This document shows, piece by piece, positions 1 to 5,157 of a stretch of 5,157 bases of DNA. A program made the translations under genes and the position numbers. Under the pieces are notes generated by a model. It was given only the letters and a program-made list of their open reading frames with translations, did not search any database and had not been told where the DNA came from. This DNA comes from an uncultured Dysosmobacter sp. GTDB lineage: Bacteria; Bacillota; Clostridia; Oscillospirales; Oscillospiraceae. Within the stretch, counting starts at the first letter, position 1; each line of letters starts with the position of its first letter. The stretch covers positions 1-5,157 of the forward strand of contig CAKSVQ010000154.1 of the NCBI GenBank assembly GCA_934504065.1. The letters are read 5' to 3'.

Positions 1-605
1 TAAACACTGGACAGCGCAGAACGGCTGACCACAGCCCGGGCAATGCCGATCGGCGGAGCGTCTTTTTCCGTTCGGATCAAGCGGTATACCGCCAGCCGGT
101 CTGTATGGGCACGGCTGTAAACGGCGTCATCCTGCCAAAGATTTCCCTCCGTCTCGCCGACCGCCTCCCGCACCGCGCGGGAGAGATGCAGGGCCCTGTT
201 GGTCTCCGGATCATTGCCGGTCACAAACCTGCCGTCCATGGTGTAAAGCGAGACGGAGTATATCTGCTCAGCAATGCAGATGTCCTCCAGCAGAGCGTCC
301 GCGGACCAATCTTCGTCCGTTTTTTGGCCCTGCCCGGCAGCAGTCAGCAGCTGCTGGATGGTGATGCTTGTATCCAGATGGCGCAGGCGGTAGCTGATGT
401 CCAGATCCATTTCGTCAAAGAAATCCGTGATCTCGTCCAGTTCACCCTTCATATCCTCTTCGGCCCGGTTCAGCACCATGTGGGAAACTACCATCCCATA
501 AAACAGCGCGAATACAATGCAGAGCATGATAATGGACACAATGCCGAAAAGCAGGATCTTCTGCCGGATTTTCAAGTTGGAAAAGCGCAGCCCCACACCA
601 CGCAT
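1..605 (-). CDS. N-terminal part of a membrane sensor protein, probably a YesM-type sensor histidine kinase (cut by left window edge)
   Basis: The reading frame is open from an ATG at 605 to the left edge, giving 201 residues with no stop. A short basic N-terminus (LKIRQK, residues 11-16) leads into a hydrophobic membrane segment at about 17-40. Residues ~45-201 form a mostly polar region that should lie outside the membrane. Within it, SVSLYTMDGRFVTGND (117-132) and PPIGIARAVVSRSALSS (184-200) resemble strand patterns of Cache sensor domains in Firmicute YesM-like kinases, where a second membrane helix, HAMP, His-kinase and ATPase domains follow. None of those is visible here, so kinase identity is inferred; a chemoreceptor, GGDEF protein or phosphatase with the same front end is possible. 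The start at 605 has AAGGAG 9 bases upstream; an in-frame ATG at 614 touches that motif and is less likely. The last two bases read TA, so the next codon is Tyr or a stop. It lies downstream of the transporter/hydrolase genes with its own promoter. Confidence 0.72.
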   Translation of the reverse strand, partial: MRGVGLRFSNLKIRQKILLFGIVSIIMLCIVFALFYGMVVSHMVLNRAEEDMKGELDEITDFFDEMDLDISYRLRHLDTSITIQQLLTAAGQGQKTDEDWSADALLEDICIAEQIYSVSLYTMDGRFVTGNDPETNRALHLSRAVREAVGETEGNLWQDDAVYSRAHTDRLAVYRLIRTEKDAPPIGIARAVVSRSALSSV

Positions 606-614
606 GTGAACCAT

Positions 615-620
615 CTCCTT
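615..620 (-). promoter_or_regulatory. Ribosome binding site of the sensor gene
   Basis: AAGGAG lies 9 bases before the ATG at 605 and decides between that codon and the in-frame ATG at 614, which directly abuts the motif. The motif is partly inside an inverted repeat (617-634) that could pair over it. Confidence 0.7.
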
Positions 621-634
621 CGGACAGCCGAAGG
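617..634 (-). promoter_or_regulatory. Inverted repeat covering the sensor gene's Shine-Dalgarno
   Basis: A perfect 7-base-pair inverted repeat, CCTTCGG / CCGAAGG in the transcript, is separated by a 4-base CTGT loop. The 3' arm contains the AAGG of the AAGGAG ribosome binding site of the sensor gene, so folding would hide the site. No U-run follows, so it is not an intrinsic terminator. The pairing is seen directly; a regulatory role is inference. Confidence 0.5.
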
Positions 635-662
635 GCGGGGGCAAAATTTGACCTCCGCCCCT
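631..662 (-). promoter_or_regulatory. Second, overlapping dyad in the sensor gene leader
   Basis: In the transcript, GGGCGG (660-655) can pair with CCGCCC (638-633), extendable outward by a G-U and an A-U pair. The interior CAAATTTTG (650-642) is itself a near-perfect dyad. The 3' arm (638-631) shares bases with the 5' arm of the hairpin at 617-634, so the two stems cannot fully form together. It could be an anti-sequestering RNA stem, a protein operator just downstream of the promoter, or chance in GC-rich DNA. Confidence 0.4.
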
Positions 663-700
663 TCAGGCATCCTAAAATCGCTCTAAGCCGCCGGAATCGT

Positions 701-964
701 CTAAACGCGGCAAAGCTCCCATGCAATACCCATTATACAGCATTCGCCGCTTATAGCAAGGCCAACCTCGCAGAACAATCGCGCAAAAGCTTTGTCTTTG
801 GATCTCCGGCATATGGATGGTGCACATACAGCTGACATTGCCCCCGCCGCCCTATGCGGACGATGGGCAGACAGATATTCCTCTCCGCAGATAAAGAACA
901 GCACCTCACCGTCCGGCCGGTACGCATTCCTGATCTGCTTCAGCGGCCAATCACTTCCCGTCAA
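701..964 (-). CDS. Doubtful small open reading frame after the cyclase-family gene
   Basis: An 87-codon frame opens at a TTG at 964, overlapping the last codons of the hydrolase gene, and ends at 701. Its first half (about residues 5-35, including DWPLKQIRNAY and GEVLFFICGEEY) has a protein-like composition and codon choice similar to the neighbouring genes. The second half is Cys/Arg-rich, looks non-coding, and runs through the promoter at 732-759. There is no convincing ribosome binding site at the TTG. I do not recognise it. It could be a decayed gene remnant, a short peptide or chance; chance is most likely. Confidence 0.15.
   Translation of the reverse strand: MTGSDWPLKQIRNAYRPDGEVLFFICGEEYLSAHRPHRAAGAMSAVCAPSICRRSKDKAFARLFCEVGLAISGECCIMGIAWELCRV
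732..759 (-). promoter_or_regulatory. Sigma-A-type promoter for the sensor gene
   Basis: On the minus strand a perfect -10 box TATAAT (737-732) lies 16 bases downstream of TTGCTA (759-754), a 4-of-6 match to the -35 consensus TTGACA. The expected transcript start is near 725, which leaves a leader of about 120 bases before the ATG at 605. The leader holds the two overlapping inverted repeats. This suggests that the sensor gene is expressed at least partly independently of the transporter operon. No start site has been demonstrated. Confidence 0.6.
765..950. other. Intergenic stretch with no convincing gene or terminator
   Basis: Between the hydrolase stop codon and the sensor promoter I see no RNA gene, repeat array or intrinsic terminator: no stable GC stem followed by a T-run in the minus-strand direction. 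A weak ACCG/CGGT dyad at about 908-921 and an AAAGCTTT-like dyad at 784-794 are present but too short to interpret. Absence of a terminator leaves read-through from the transporter operon into the sensor gene possible. Confidence 0.4.
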
Positions 965-1664
965 CCAGCATGACCGGCCGCACCGGGGAGGCAGACCCGT
1001 CCCGGATCAGCAGAGGCAGTGCAACAAAATATCCCCGCACCTCATGCAGCTTGTCCAGATTGCGCAGATTCTCCACAATGGGGATCTTATGGGACAGGAG
1101 GATATGGTGGGCCGGATCGTTGTCCGCGCCATCCTTGTCCACGCCCAAGGTATCCACGCCTACCATGCGCACGCCCTTTTCTAGCAAATACTGGGCGGCA
1201 GATGCGCCCACGCCGGGATAGTCGTGGCAGAAACGGCTTTCATTGGGCCGCACATCCCAGTATTTCATCCAGCCGAAATCGAAAAGGACCGCATCCCCCT
1301 TCCGAATGGGACCGTGCTGCTCCTCCCAGGCCAGAAGGTGTTCCTTTTCGATGGTCTCACGGTCCTTTAGAAATGTGGCGTCCACTGTCACAGCCGGGCC
1401 GCAGATCTTGGCCAGCGGCACCTGGTCAATGAACTCATAGCCGGGTTTATCAATATAGTGTCCGAAAGAGTCCACATGGGTGCCGTTATGCTCGTTCAGG
1501 ATCAGCTGAAAATCGTTGCACACATCCCCCAGGTGGATCCCATGCCAGCGGACCTTATAGAACTTCGAATGGGTGGGATGGGTCGGCATATTCTCTTCCA
1601 GGTACTGCCCCAGTTCCACCACTTTCATATCGCTCAGGGCTTCGCACAGCTTCTCCAAACTCAT
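951..1664 (-). CDS. Cyclase/kynurenine-formamidase-family metal-dependent hydrolase
   Basis: A soluble protein of 237 residues, within the usual length of the cyclase family (Pfam Cyclase, COG1878), which includes kynurenine formamidase KynB and isatin hydrolase. It carries the family's metal motif HxGTHxDxxxH at residues 59-69 (H59, H63, D65, H69). Later come H186/H187 and E198 (AHHILLSHKIPIVENL), whose spacing fits the second half of the binuclear metal site known from KynB, and then NLDKL. The C-terminus (LPLLIRDGSASPVRPVMLVD) is the normal family ending, so the gene looks intact. The usual DAPxH is DSFGH here. The start at 1664 has AGGAGG 8 bases upstream; a 16-residue longer frame from 1712 lacks a ribosome binding site and would overlap the permease gene. 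It begins 19 bases after the second permease, so it is probably co-transcribed and acts on an imported compound. Family members hydrolyse amides or ring bonds; the substrate here is unknown, and tryptophan catabolism is not supported by the neighbours. Confidence 0.9.
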   Translation of the reverse strand: MSLEKLCEALSDMKVVELGQYLEENMPTHPTHSKFYKVRWHGIHLGDVCNDFQLILNEHNGTHVDSFGHYIDKPGYEFIDQVPLAKICGPAVTVDATFLKDRETIEKEHLLAWEEQHGPIRKGDAVLFDFGWMKYWDVRPNESRFCHDYPGVGASAAQYLLEKGVRMVGVDTLGVDKDGADNDPAHHILLSHKIPIVENLRNLDKLHEVRGYFVALPLLIRDGSASPVRPVMLVDGK

Positions 1665-1672
1665 GACAAGCT

Positions 1673-1678
1673 CCTCCT
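1673..1678 (-). promoter_or_regulatory. Ribosome binding site deciding the hydrolase start
   Basis: AGGAGG lies 8 bases before the ATG at 1664, in the 19-base gap after the second permease. It favours this start over the upstream in-frame ATG at 1712. Confidence 0.75.
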
Positions 1679-1683
1679 TATAC

Positions 1684-2646
1684 TCACGCGCTCTGCTTCT
1701 TTCCGCGGCCATAGGCCAGCAGAATAATCAGGATAATCGCACCGTTGACGATCTCGCGTCCGGCCTCGGCCATGTTCAGGATGATCAGCAGGCTCTGGAT
1801 CAGGTAAATGATGATCACGCCGCCCATGGTGCCCAGATAATCGCCATGTCCGCCAAGGATCGAGGTGCCGCCGATGACGACCGCCGCAATGGAGATCAGC
1901 TGATAGTCGTCAGCCATGGTGTAGTTGGGATAGCCCAGATGACCGATCAGCAGAATGCCCGCGATCGCCATCATGACGGAGGCGATCACATACACGCCGA
2001 TCAATACCGCCTTGGTGTTGATGGCGGACAGGTCGGTGACTCTGCTGCTGCAGCCCACGGCAAAAATCTTGCGGCCGAAGGAGGTTTTCTTCAGCAGGAA
2101 GATCGTCAGGATACCCAGTGCCACCCATACCAGCACACAATACCGGATCCCCAGGAAGCTGTCCTTTGCCAGAGCGGTGACCAGCGCCGTGGACTCGCCC
2201 TTCAGCACGCCCTGTGTATACAGGAAGGTGCAGCTCATCAGAATGGAATTGGTGGCCAGTGTCATGACCATGGGGGTGATCCGCAGGACCGCCACGCCGA
2301 CGCCTTTGAACAGACCCATCAGGATCCCAACGGCAATGGTGGCGGCAAAGCCGATCATGCCGTTTCCGGTCGCCTTGGTCGTCTGGGCAAAAATACAGGC
2401 TGCAAAAGTCACGCTGTACGCCACGGACAGGTCCGCGCCGCCGGTCAGGATGATCAGCGTCTGACCGATGCAGATGATGCCCAAAAAGCTGCACAGCACC
2501 AGAACGCTCATAATGTGACTGGGTGCCAGATAGTTTGGTTCCAGGATACCTGAAAACAGATACAGGACCACGATCATCAGAATCACGCGGGGCCCATTGG
2601 ACGTAAGCAGCTGCTTTAATTCCAGTTTTTTCTTCGTTGCTTCCAT
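1684..2646 (-). CDS. Second inner-membrane permease of a ribose-type sugar ABC importer
   Basis: A 320-residue, highly hydrophobic protein of the RbsC/BPD_transp_2 permease family; the family is usually 310-350 residues. A short charged N-terminus (MEATKKKLELKQLL) precedes the first helix at about 20-36. Family landmarks are in order: ILTGGADLSVAYSV (66-79, equivalent to the usual GGIDLSVG), ITPMVMTLATNSI (123-135), the cytoplasmic coupling loop AVGCSSRVTDLSAI (196-209), and AAVVIGGTSILGGHGDYLG (254-272). The coupling loop departs from the common GGNExAAxLSGI: the conserved Asn-Glu and Ala-Ala positions are not kept. The start at 2646 is set by AGGAGG 9 bases upstream, one base after the first permease ends; a 20-residue upstream extension in the same frame is basic, overlaps the first permease and is unlikely. 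It probably pairs with the first permease as a heterodimeric channel. Substrate cannot be told from sequence. Confidence 0.92.
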   Translation of the reverse strand: MEATKKKLELKQLLTSNGPRVILMIVVLYLFSGILEPNYLAPSHIMSVLVLCSFLGIICIGQTLIILTGGADLSVAYSVTFAACIFAQTTKATGNGMIGFAATIAVGILMGLFKGVGVAVLRITPMVMTLATNSILMSCTFLYTQGVLKGESTALVTALAKDSFLGIRYCVLVWVALGILTIFLLKKTSFGRKIFAVGCSSRVTDLSAINTKAVLIGVYVIASVMMAIAGILLIGHLGYPNYTMADDYQLISIAAVVIGGTSILGGHGDYLGTMGGVIIIYLIQSLLIILNMAEAGREIVNGAIILIILLAYGRGKKQSA

Positions 2647-2647
2647 A

Positions 2648-3679
2648 TCAGGCAGCCTCCTTTTCTTCCGCGACAGCCTCGGCCTTTTCCCGCTTCTGCT
2701 TGGCATAGGCGGTGAAGAAACCGACAGACAGTGCCAAAATCAGGATAATGCCCTGCACCAGATTCTGATAGTAAGAGGAGATATTCCAGAAGATCAGCAG
2801 GCCCACGATCAAAGACAGGGTCATGGCGCCGGCAATGGATCCGAAGTAGGAACCCTTGCCGCCCATCAGGGAAGCACCGCCCAGCACTGCCGCCGCAATG
2901 GAGTTGTTGGTAAAGTTATTCGCGGCAGTCGGGTCGCCGGAGCGGGTCTGGGCGGTCAGGAGAATGCCGCAGATCGCGGCGCACAGACCAGCCACACAGT
3001 AAGCGGTCAGCTTGGCCTTTTCGATCTTGATGCCATTCAGGAAAGCCGCCTTTTCATTTCCGCCGATGGCATAGAGCGCCTGACCGGAGCGGCTGCGGCG
3101 GTAAGGGACCCAGATGCACACAATGACCAGGGCCAGAATGATGGCAGACATGGGGATCACACCGCCTACGCGGCCGGTGAAGAAGCGTGCAAATTCTCTG
3201 GGTACATCGCCGCCGGGCGTAGGCCGGACATAGCGGGCCAGGCCGCTGAAGATAGAGCCGGTGGCCAGCGTGACCACGATGGGCTGAAGGCGGCCGTAGA
3301 CCACCATACAGCCGTTGAAGAGGCCCGTCAGCACACCGATCAGCAGCACAATGACCACCGTGGCAATGCCGCCCAGCAGGATGCTGCCGCCCAGCATATT
3401 GGTGACGGGCATGTAGATCGTGGCGGCCACGCAGTTGCTGAAGATGATCAGATTACCTACCGACAGGTCGATACCGGAGGTAAGGATGATCACCGTCTGG
3501 CCCAGAGACGCCACGCACAGGGTGATGACCTGGTTAAAGATGGATTGGGGACCGTATAGCGTGAAGAAGTCAGCCTGATTGAATGCAAACAGCACCAACA
3601 CCACAGCCAATACGCAGTAGGCCACTATGATCTCGGCATAGCGCCGCAGAAACGTCTTCATGCGCATATTATTTTTCAT
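2648..3679 (-). CDS. First inner-membrane permease of a ribose-type sugar ABC importer
   Basis: A 343-residue RbsC-family permease with about eight to ten hydrophobic segments, the first at 14-33. Landmarks in order: ILTSGIDLSVG (65-75), GRLQPIVVTLATGSIF (129-144), a canonical coupling loop AIGGNEKAAFLNGI (204-217) that should dock on the ATPase, and AAVLGGASLMGGKGSYFG (263-280). A Lys/Glu/Ala-rich cytoplasmic tail (about 327-343) follows the last helix; its KEA codons also form the ribosome binding site of the next gene. The ATG at 3679 overlaps the ATPase stop by 4 bases (ATGA) and has AGGAGG 9 bases upstream, so translation is likely coupled. The Met at residue 5 or 7 lies too far from that motif to be preferred. 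It forms the membrane channel with the second permease; the two differ clearly, as in YtfT/YjfF-like systems. Confidence 0.94.
   Translation of the reverse strand: MKNNMRMKTFLRRYAEIIVAYCVLAVVLVLFAFNQADFFTLYGPQSIFNQVITLCVASLGQTVIILTSGIDLSVGNLIIFSNCVAATIYMPVTNMLGGSILLGGIATVVIVLLIGVLTGLFNGCMVVYGRLQPIVVTLATGSIFSGLARYVRPTPGGDVPREFARFFTGRVGGVIPMSAIILALVIVCIWVPYRRSRSGQALYAIGGNEKAAFLNGIKIEKAKLTAYCVAGLCAAICGILLTAQTRSGDPTAANNFTNNSIAAAVLGGASLMGGKGSYFGSIAGAMTLSLIVGLLIFWNISSYYQNLVQGIILILALSVGFFTAYAKQKREKAEAVAEEKEAA
2656..2661 (-). promoter_or_regulatory. Ribosome binding site of the second permease, inside the end of the first
   Basis: AGGAGG lies 9 bases before the ATG at 2646, inside the last codons of the upstream permease. 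It fixes the start and implies translational coupling. Confidence 0.75.
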
Positions 3680-5157
3680 TTCTGTTCGCCTCCTACGCCG
3701 ATAGACTGGGATATGATGTTGCGCTCGGTCACCTGGTCGCCCTCTAGCTCAGCCGCGATGCGGCCCTCGTAGAATACCAGCACCCGGTTGCACAGCATGA
3801 GCAGTTCGGCCGTCTCAGTAGAATAGAATACGATCGAGTAGCCCTCTTTGGTCAGCTCCACCATCAGGCGGTAAATCTCGCTTTTGGTTCCGATGTCGAT
3901 GCCGCGGGTGGGGTCGGACAGGAGCACGATCTTCGCATTGGTGGCCAGGGCCTTAGCAATCACGACCTTCTGCTGGTTGCCGCCGGACAGGCTGCCCACC
4001 GGCAGGTCGGAGCTGAAAACCTTGATGCTCATGCGCTTGATGGCATCCGCGATGGTCTTTTTCTCCTTAGCACCGGACAGAATACCGGCATTGGAGATCT
4101 CCTTCAGGCTCATCATGGTGATGTTCTCTCCGATGGAGCGGGACAGGATCAGGCCGTCGTTCTTTCGGTCCTCCGGAATCAGAACGATACCGTTGGCCAA
4201 GGCCTGCCGCTCATTGTGAACGGTAACGCGCTTGCCGTCCACCAGCATCTCGCCGATATCGAACTCGCCGTCGCCGAACAGGGCGTGGAGCAGTTCCACC
4301 TGGCCGTGGCCGGAGAGGCCTGCGATCCCCAGGATCTCGCCCTTCTTCAGCTTCAGGTTCAAGTCATGCAGGCAGGTGCCCTTGCCCGCGTGGCGGAGCT
4401 CCAGCGCGACCTCGGTATCGCTGCCCTTGGGCCGCTCCATGTTCTCCATGGCCACCTTGCGGCCGGAGATATGCTCCACGATCTCATCGTTGCCCAGTTG
4501 GCCCCAGGGGAATGTCATGATGTAGTGCGCATCACGGAAGATGGTCGCCCGGTCGGCTACCTGCTCCAACTCGTCCATGCGGTGGGAGATGAAAAGGATG
4601 CCCTTGTTCTGCTCCTTGGTCAGCTTCTTCATCATGGCGAAAAGCCATTTGACCTCTTTCTCGCCCAATGCGGAGGTGGCCTCGTCCAAAATCAGTACAT
4701 CCGGTTCCTTGTAGAGCGCCTTGGCGATCTCCACCAGCTGCTGCTGGCAGAGCGTCAGGTCCCGCACCAGCATCCGGGGCTCCAGATCCAGACCGATCTG
4801 ATCCAGAAACTCCCTGGCCTTCTTATAGATCTGCTTGAAGTCGATCTGTCCCAGGCGCGTCATGGGCTCATTGGCCATAAAGATGTTCTCTGCCACGGAG
4901 AGTTCCTGGATCAGGGACAGTTCCTGGAACACCGCTGCGATCTTATGCTTGTTGGCGTCCTGGGCGCTGTTGATCTCGATCTTCTCTCCGTTCATGTAAA
5001 TATCACCGGTGTCGCGGATCGTGACACCGCAGATGATCTTCACCATTGTGCTCTTGCCGGCGCCGTTCTCGCCGATCAGATCATGTGTCTCGCCCGGATA
5101 GCACTTCATCTGTGCGTCCTCCAGGGCTATGATGCCGCCGAACCGCTTGCCCACATG
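3676..5157 (-). CDS. Ribose-type sugar ABC importer ATPase with two nucleotide-binding domains (N-terminus cut by right edge)
   Basis: A cytoplasmic ATPase of the RbsA/MglA/XylG family that powers the two permeases downstream. 492 residues follow the GTG-spelled Val at 5154; the frame is still open at the edge, and alignment with the family suggests only about 8-15 residues are missing, so that GTG is not a start. Counting from it, domain 1 has Walker A GENGAGKST (28-36), Q-loop Q77, a degenerate signature LTLCQQQ (133-139), Walker B LILDE (154-158) and switch His H191. Domain 2 has a degenerate P-loop GIAGLSGHGQ (276-285, no Lys), the PEDRK segment (327-331) usual in this family, a good signature LSGGNQQ (389-395), and an altered Walker B, LLSDPTRGID (411-420), where the family usually has LDEPTRG. 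One ATP site should thus be intact and the other inactive. It ends in a 4-base overlap with the first permease. Confidence 0.95.
   Translation of the reverse strand, partial: HVGKRFGGIIALEDAQMKCYPGETHDLIGENGAGKSTMVKIICGVTIRDTGDIYMNGEKIEINSAQDANKHKIAAVFQELSLIQELSVAENIFMANEPMTRLGQIDFKQIYKKAREFLDQIGLDLEPRMLVRDLTLCQQQLVEIAKALYKEPDVLILDEATSALGEKEVKWLFAMMKKLTKEQNKGILFISHRMDELEQVADRATIFRDAHYIMTFPWGQLGNDEIVEHISGRKVAMENMERPKGSDTEVALELRHAGKGTCLHDLNLKLKKGEILGIAGLSGHGQVELLHALFGDGEFDIGEMLVDGKRVTVHNERQALANGIVLIPEDRKNDGLILSRSIGENITMMSLKEISNAGILSGAKEKKTIADAIKRMSIKVFSSDLPVGSLSGGNQQKVVIAKALATNAKIVLLSDPTRGIDIGTKSEIYRLMVELTKEGYSIVFYSTETAELLMLCNRVLVFYEGRIAAELEGDQVTERNIISQSIGVGGEQK
3689..3694 (-). promoter_or_regulatory. 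Ribosome binding site of the first permease, inside the end of the ATPase gene
   Basis: AGGAGG lies 9 bases before the ATG at 3679, in the codons for the Gly-Gly near the ATPase C-terminus. It supports the ATGA-overlapping start and translational coupling. Confidence 0.75.

Noticed and set aside
113..127. Possible catabolite-repression (cre-like) site
   Set aside because: TGTAAACG matches the left half of the cre consensus, but the right half is poor and the site lies well inside the sensor coding region.
617..662. Intrinsic terminator in the sensor leader
   Set aside because: The stems are GC-rich, but no run of T follows on either strand where needed; they sit against a ribosome binding site instead.
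442..726. Minus-strand frame of 94 codons across the sensor start
   Set aside because: It overlaps the sensor gene in another frame, lacks a ribosome binding site, and its start lies at the expected transcript start. The sensor frame has a membrane segment and Cache-like pattern instead.
951..1712. Longer hydrolase starting at 1712
   Set aside because: The extra 16 residues are highly charged, overlap the permease end and have no ribosome binding site, whereas the ATG at 1664 has AGGAGG at good spacing.
1573..2553. Long plus-strand open frame (326 codons) opposite the second permease
   Set aside because: It is the antisense of a clear permease gene. The translation is His/Asp/Gln-rich, low in hydrophobic structure, with no ribosome binding site or family motif; such frames arise from biased codon use on the opposite strand.
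1684..2706. Longer second permease starting at 2706
   Set aside because: The added 20 residues are almost all basic and overlap the first permease by about 60 bases; the ATG at 2646 has a strong ribosome binding site.
2597..3559. Long plus-strand open frame (320 codons) opposite the first permease
   Set aside because: Same reason: a His/Gln/Asp/Gly-rich translation antisense to a well-supported permease, without any recognisable domain.

Overview
The window looks like part of a carbohydrate-uptake locus from a fairly GC-rich Firmicute, probably a gut-type Clostridia. That placement is an inference. It rests on strong AGGAGG-type ribosome binding sites before every gene with a visible start, GC-rich codon use, and the family make-up (a ribose-type ABC importer beside a Cache-type membrane sensor). 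No species can be named from the sequence.

All convincing genes are on the minus strand, so the biological order runs from the right edge to the left. First comes a two-domain sugar ABC ATPase of the RbsA/MglA/XylG type (5157 to 3676), cut by the window edge only a few residues into the protein. Two different RbsC-type permeases follow (3679 to 2648 and 2646 to 1684), then a metal-dependent cyclase/kynurenine-formamidase-family hydrolase (1664 to 951). The junctions are very tight: a 4-base ATGA overlap, a 1-base gap and a 19-base gap. The ribosome binding site of each permease lies inside the end of the preceding gene. These four genes therefore look like one co-transcribed, translationally coupled unit. 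No periplasmic/lipoprotein substrate-binding protein is in the window; it is expected beyond the right edge.

After about 345 bases without a convincing gene comes the start of a membrane sensor protein (605 to the left edge). It has an N-terminal membrane segment followed by an extracytoplasmic Cache-like region, most likely a YesM-type sensor histidine kinase. The gap contains a good sigma-A-type promoter reading into the sensor gene, and a leader with two overlapping inverted repeats, one of which covers the sensor's Shine-Dalgarno sequence.

Proposed joint function (inference): the importer brings in a sugar-like or sugar-derived compound, the cyclase-family enzyme hydrolyses an amide or lactone bond in it or in a product, and the sensor may control the locus. 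Points deserving a second look are the hydrolase as an operon member, the strongly asymmetric ATPase paired with one divergent permease coupling loop, and the possible translational switch in front of the sensor gene.
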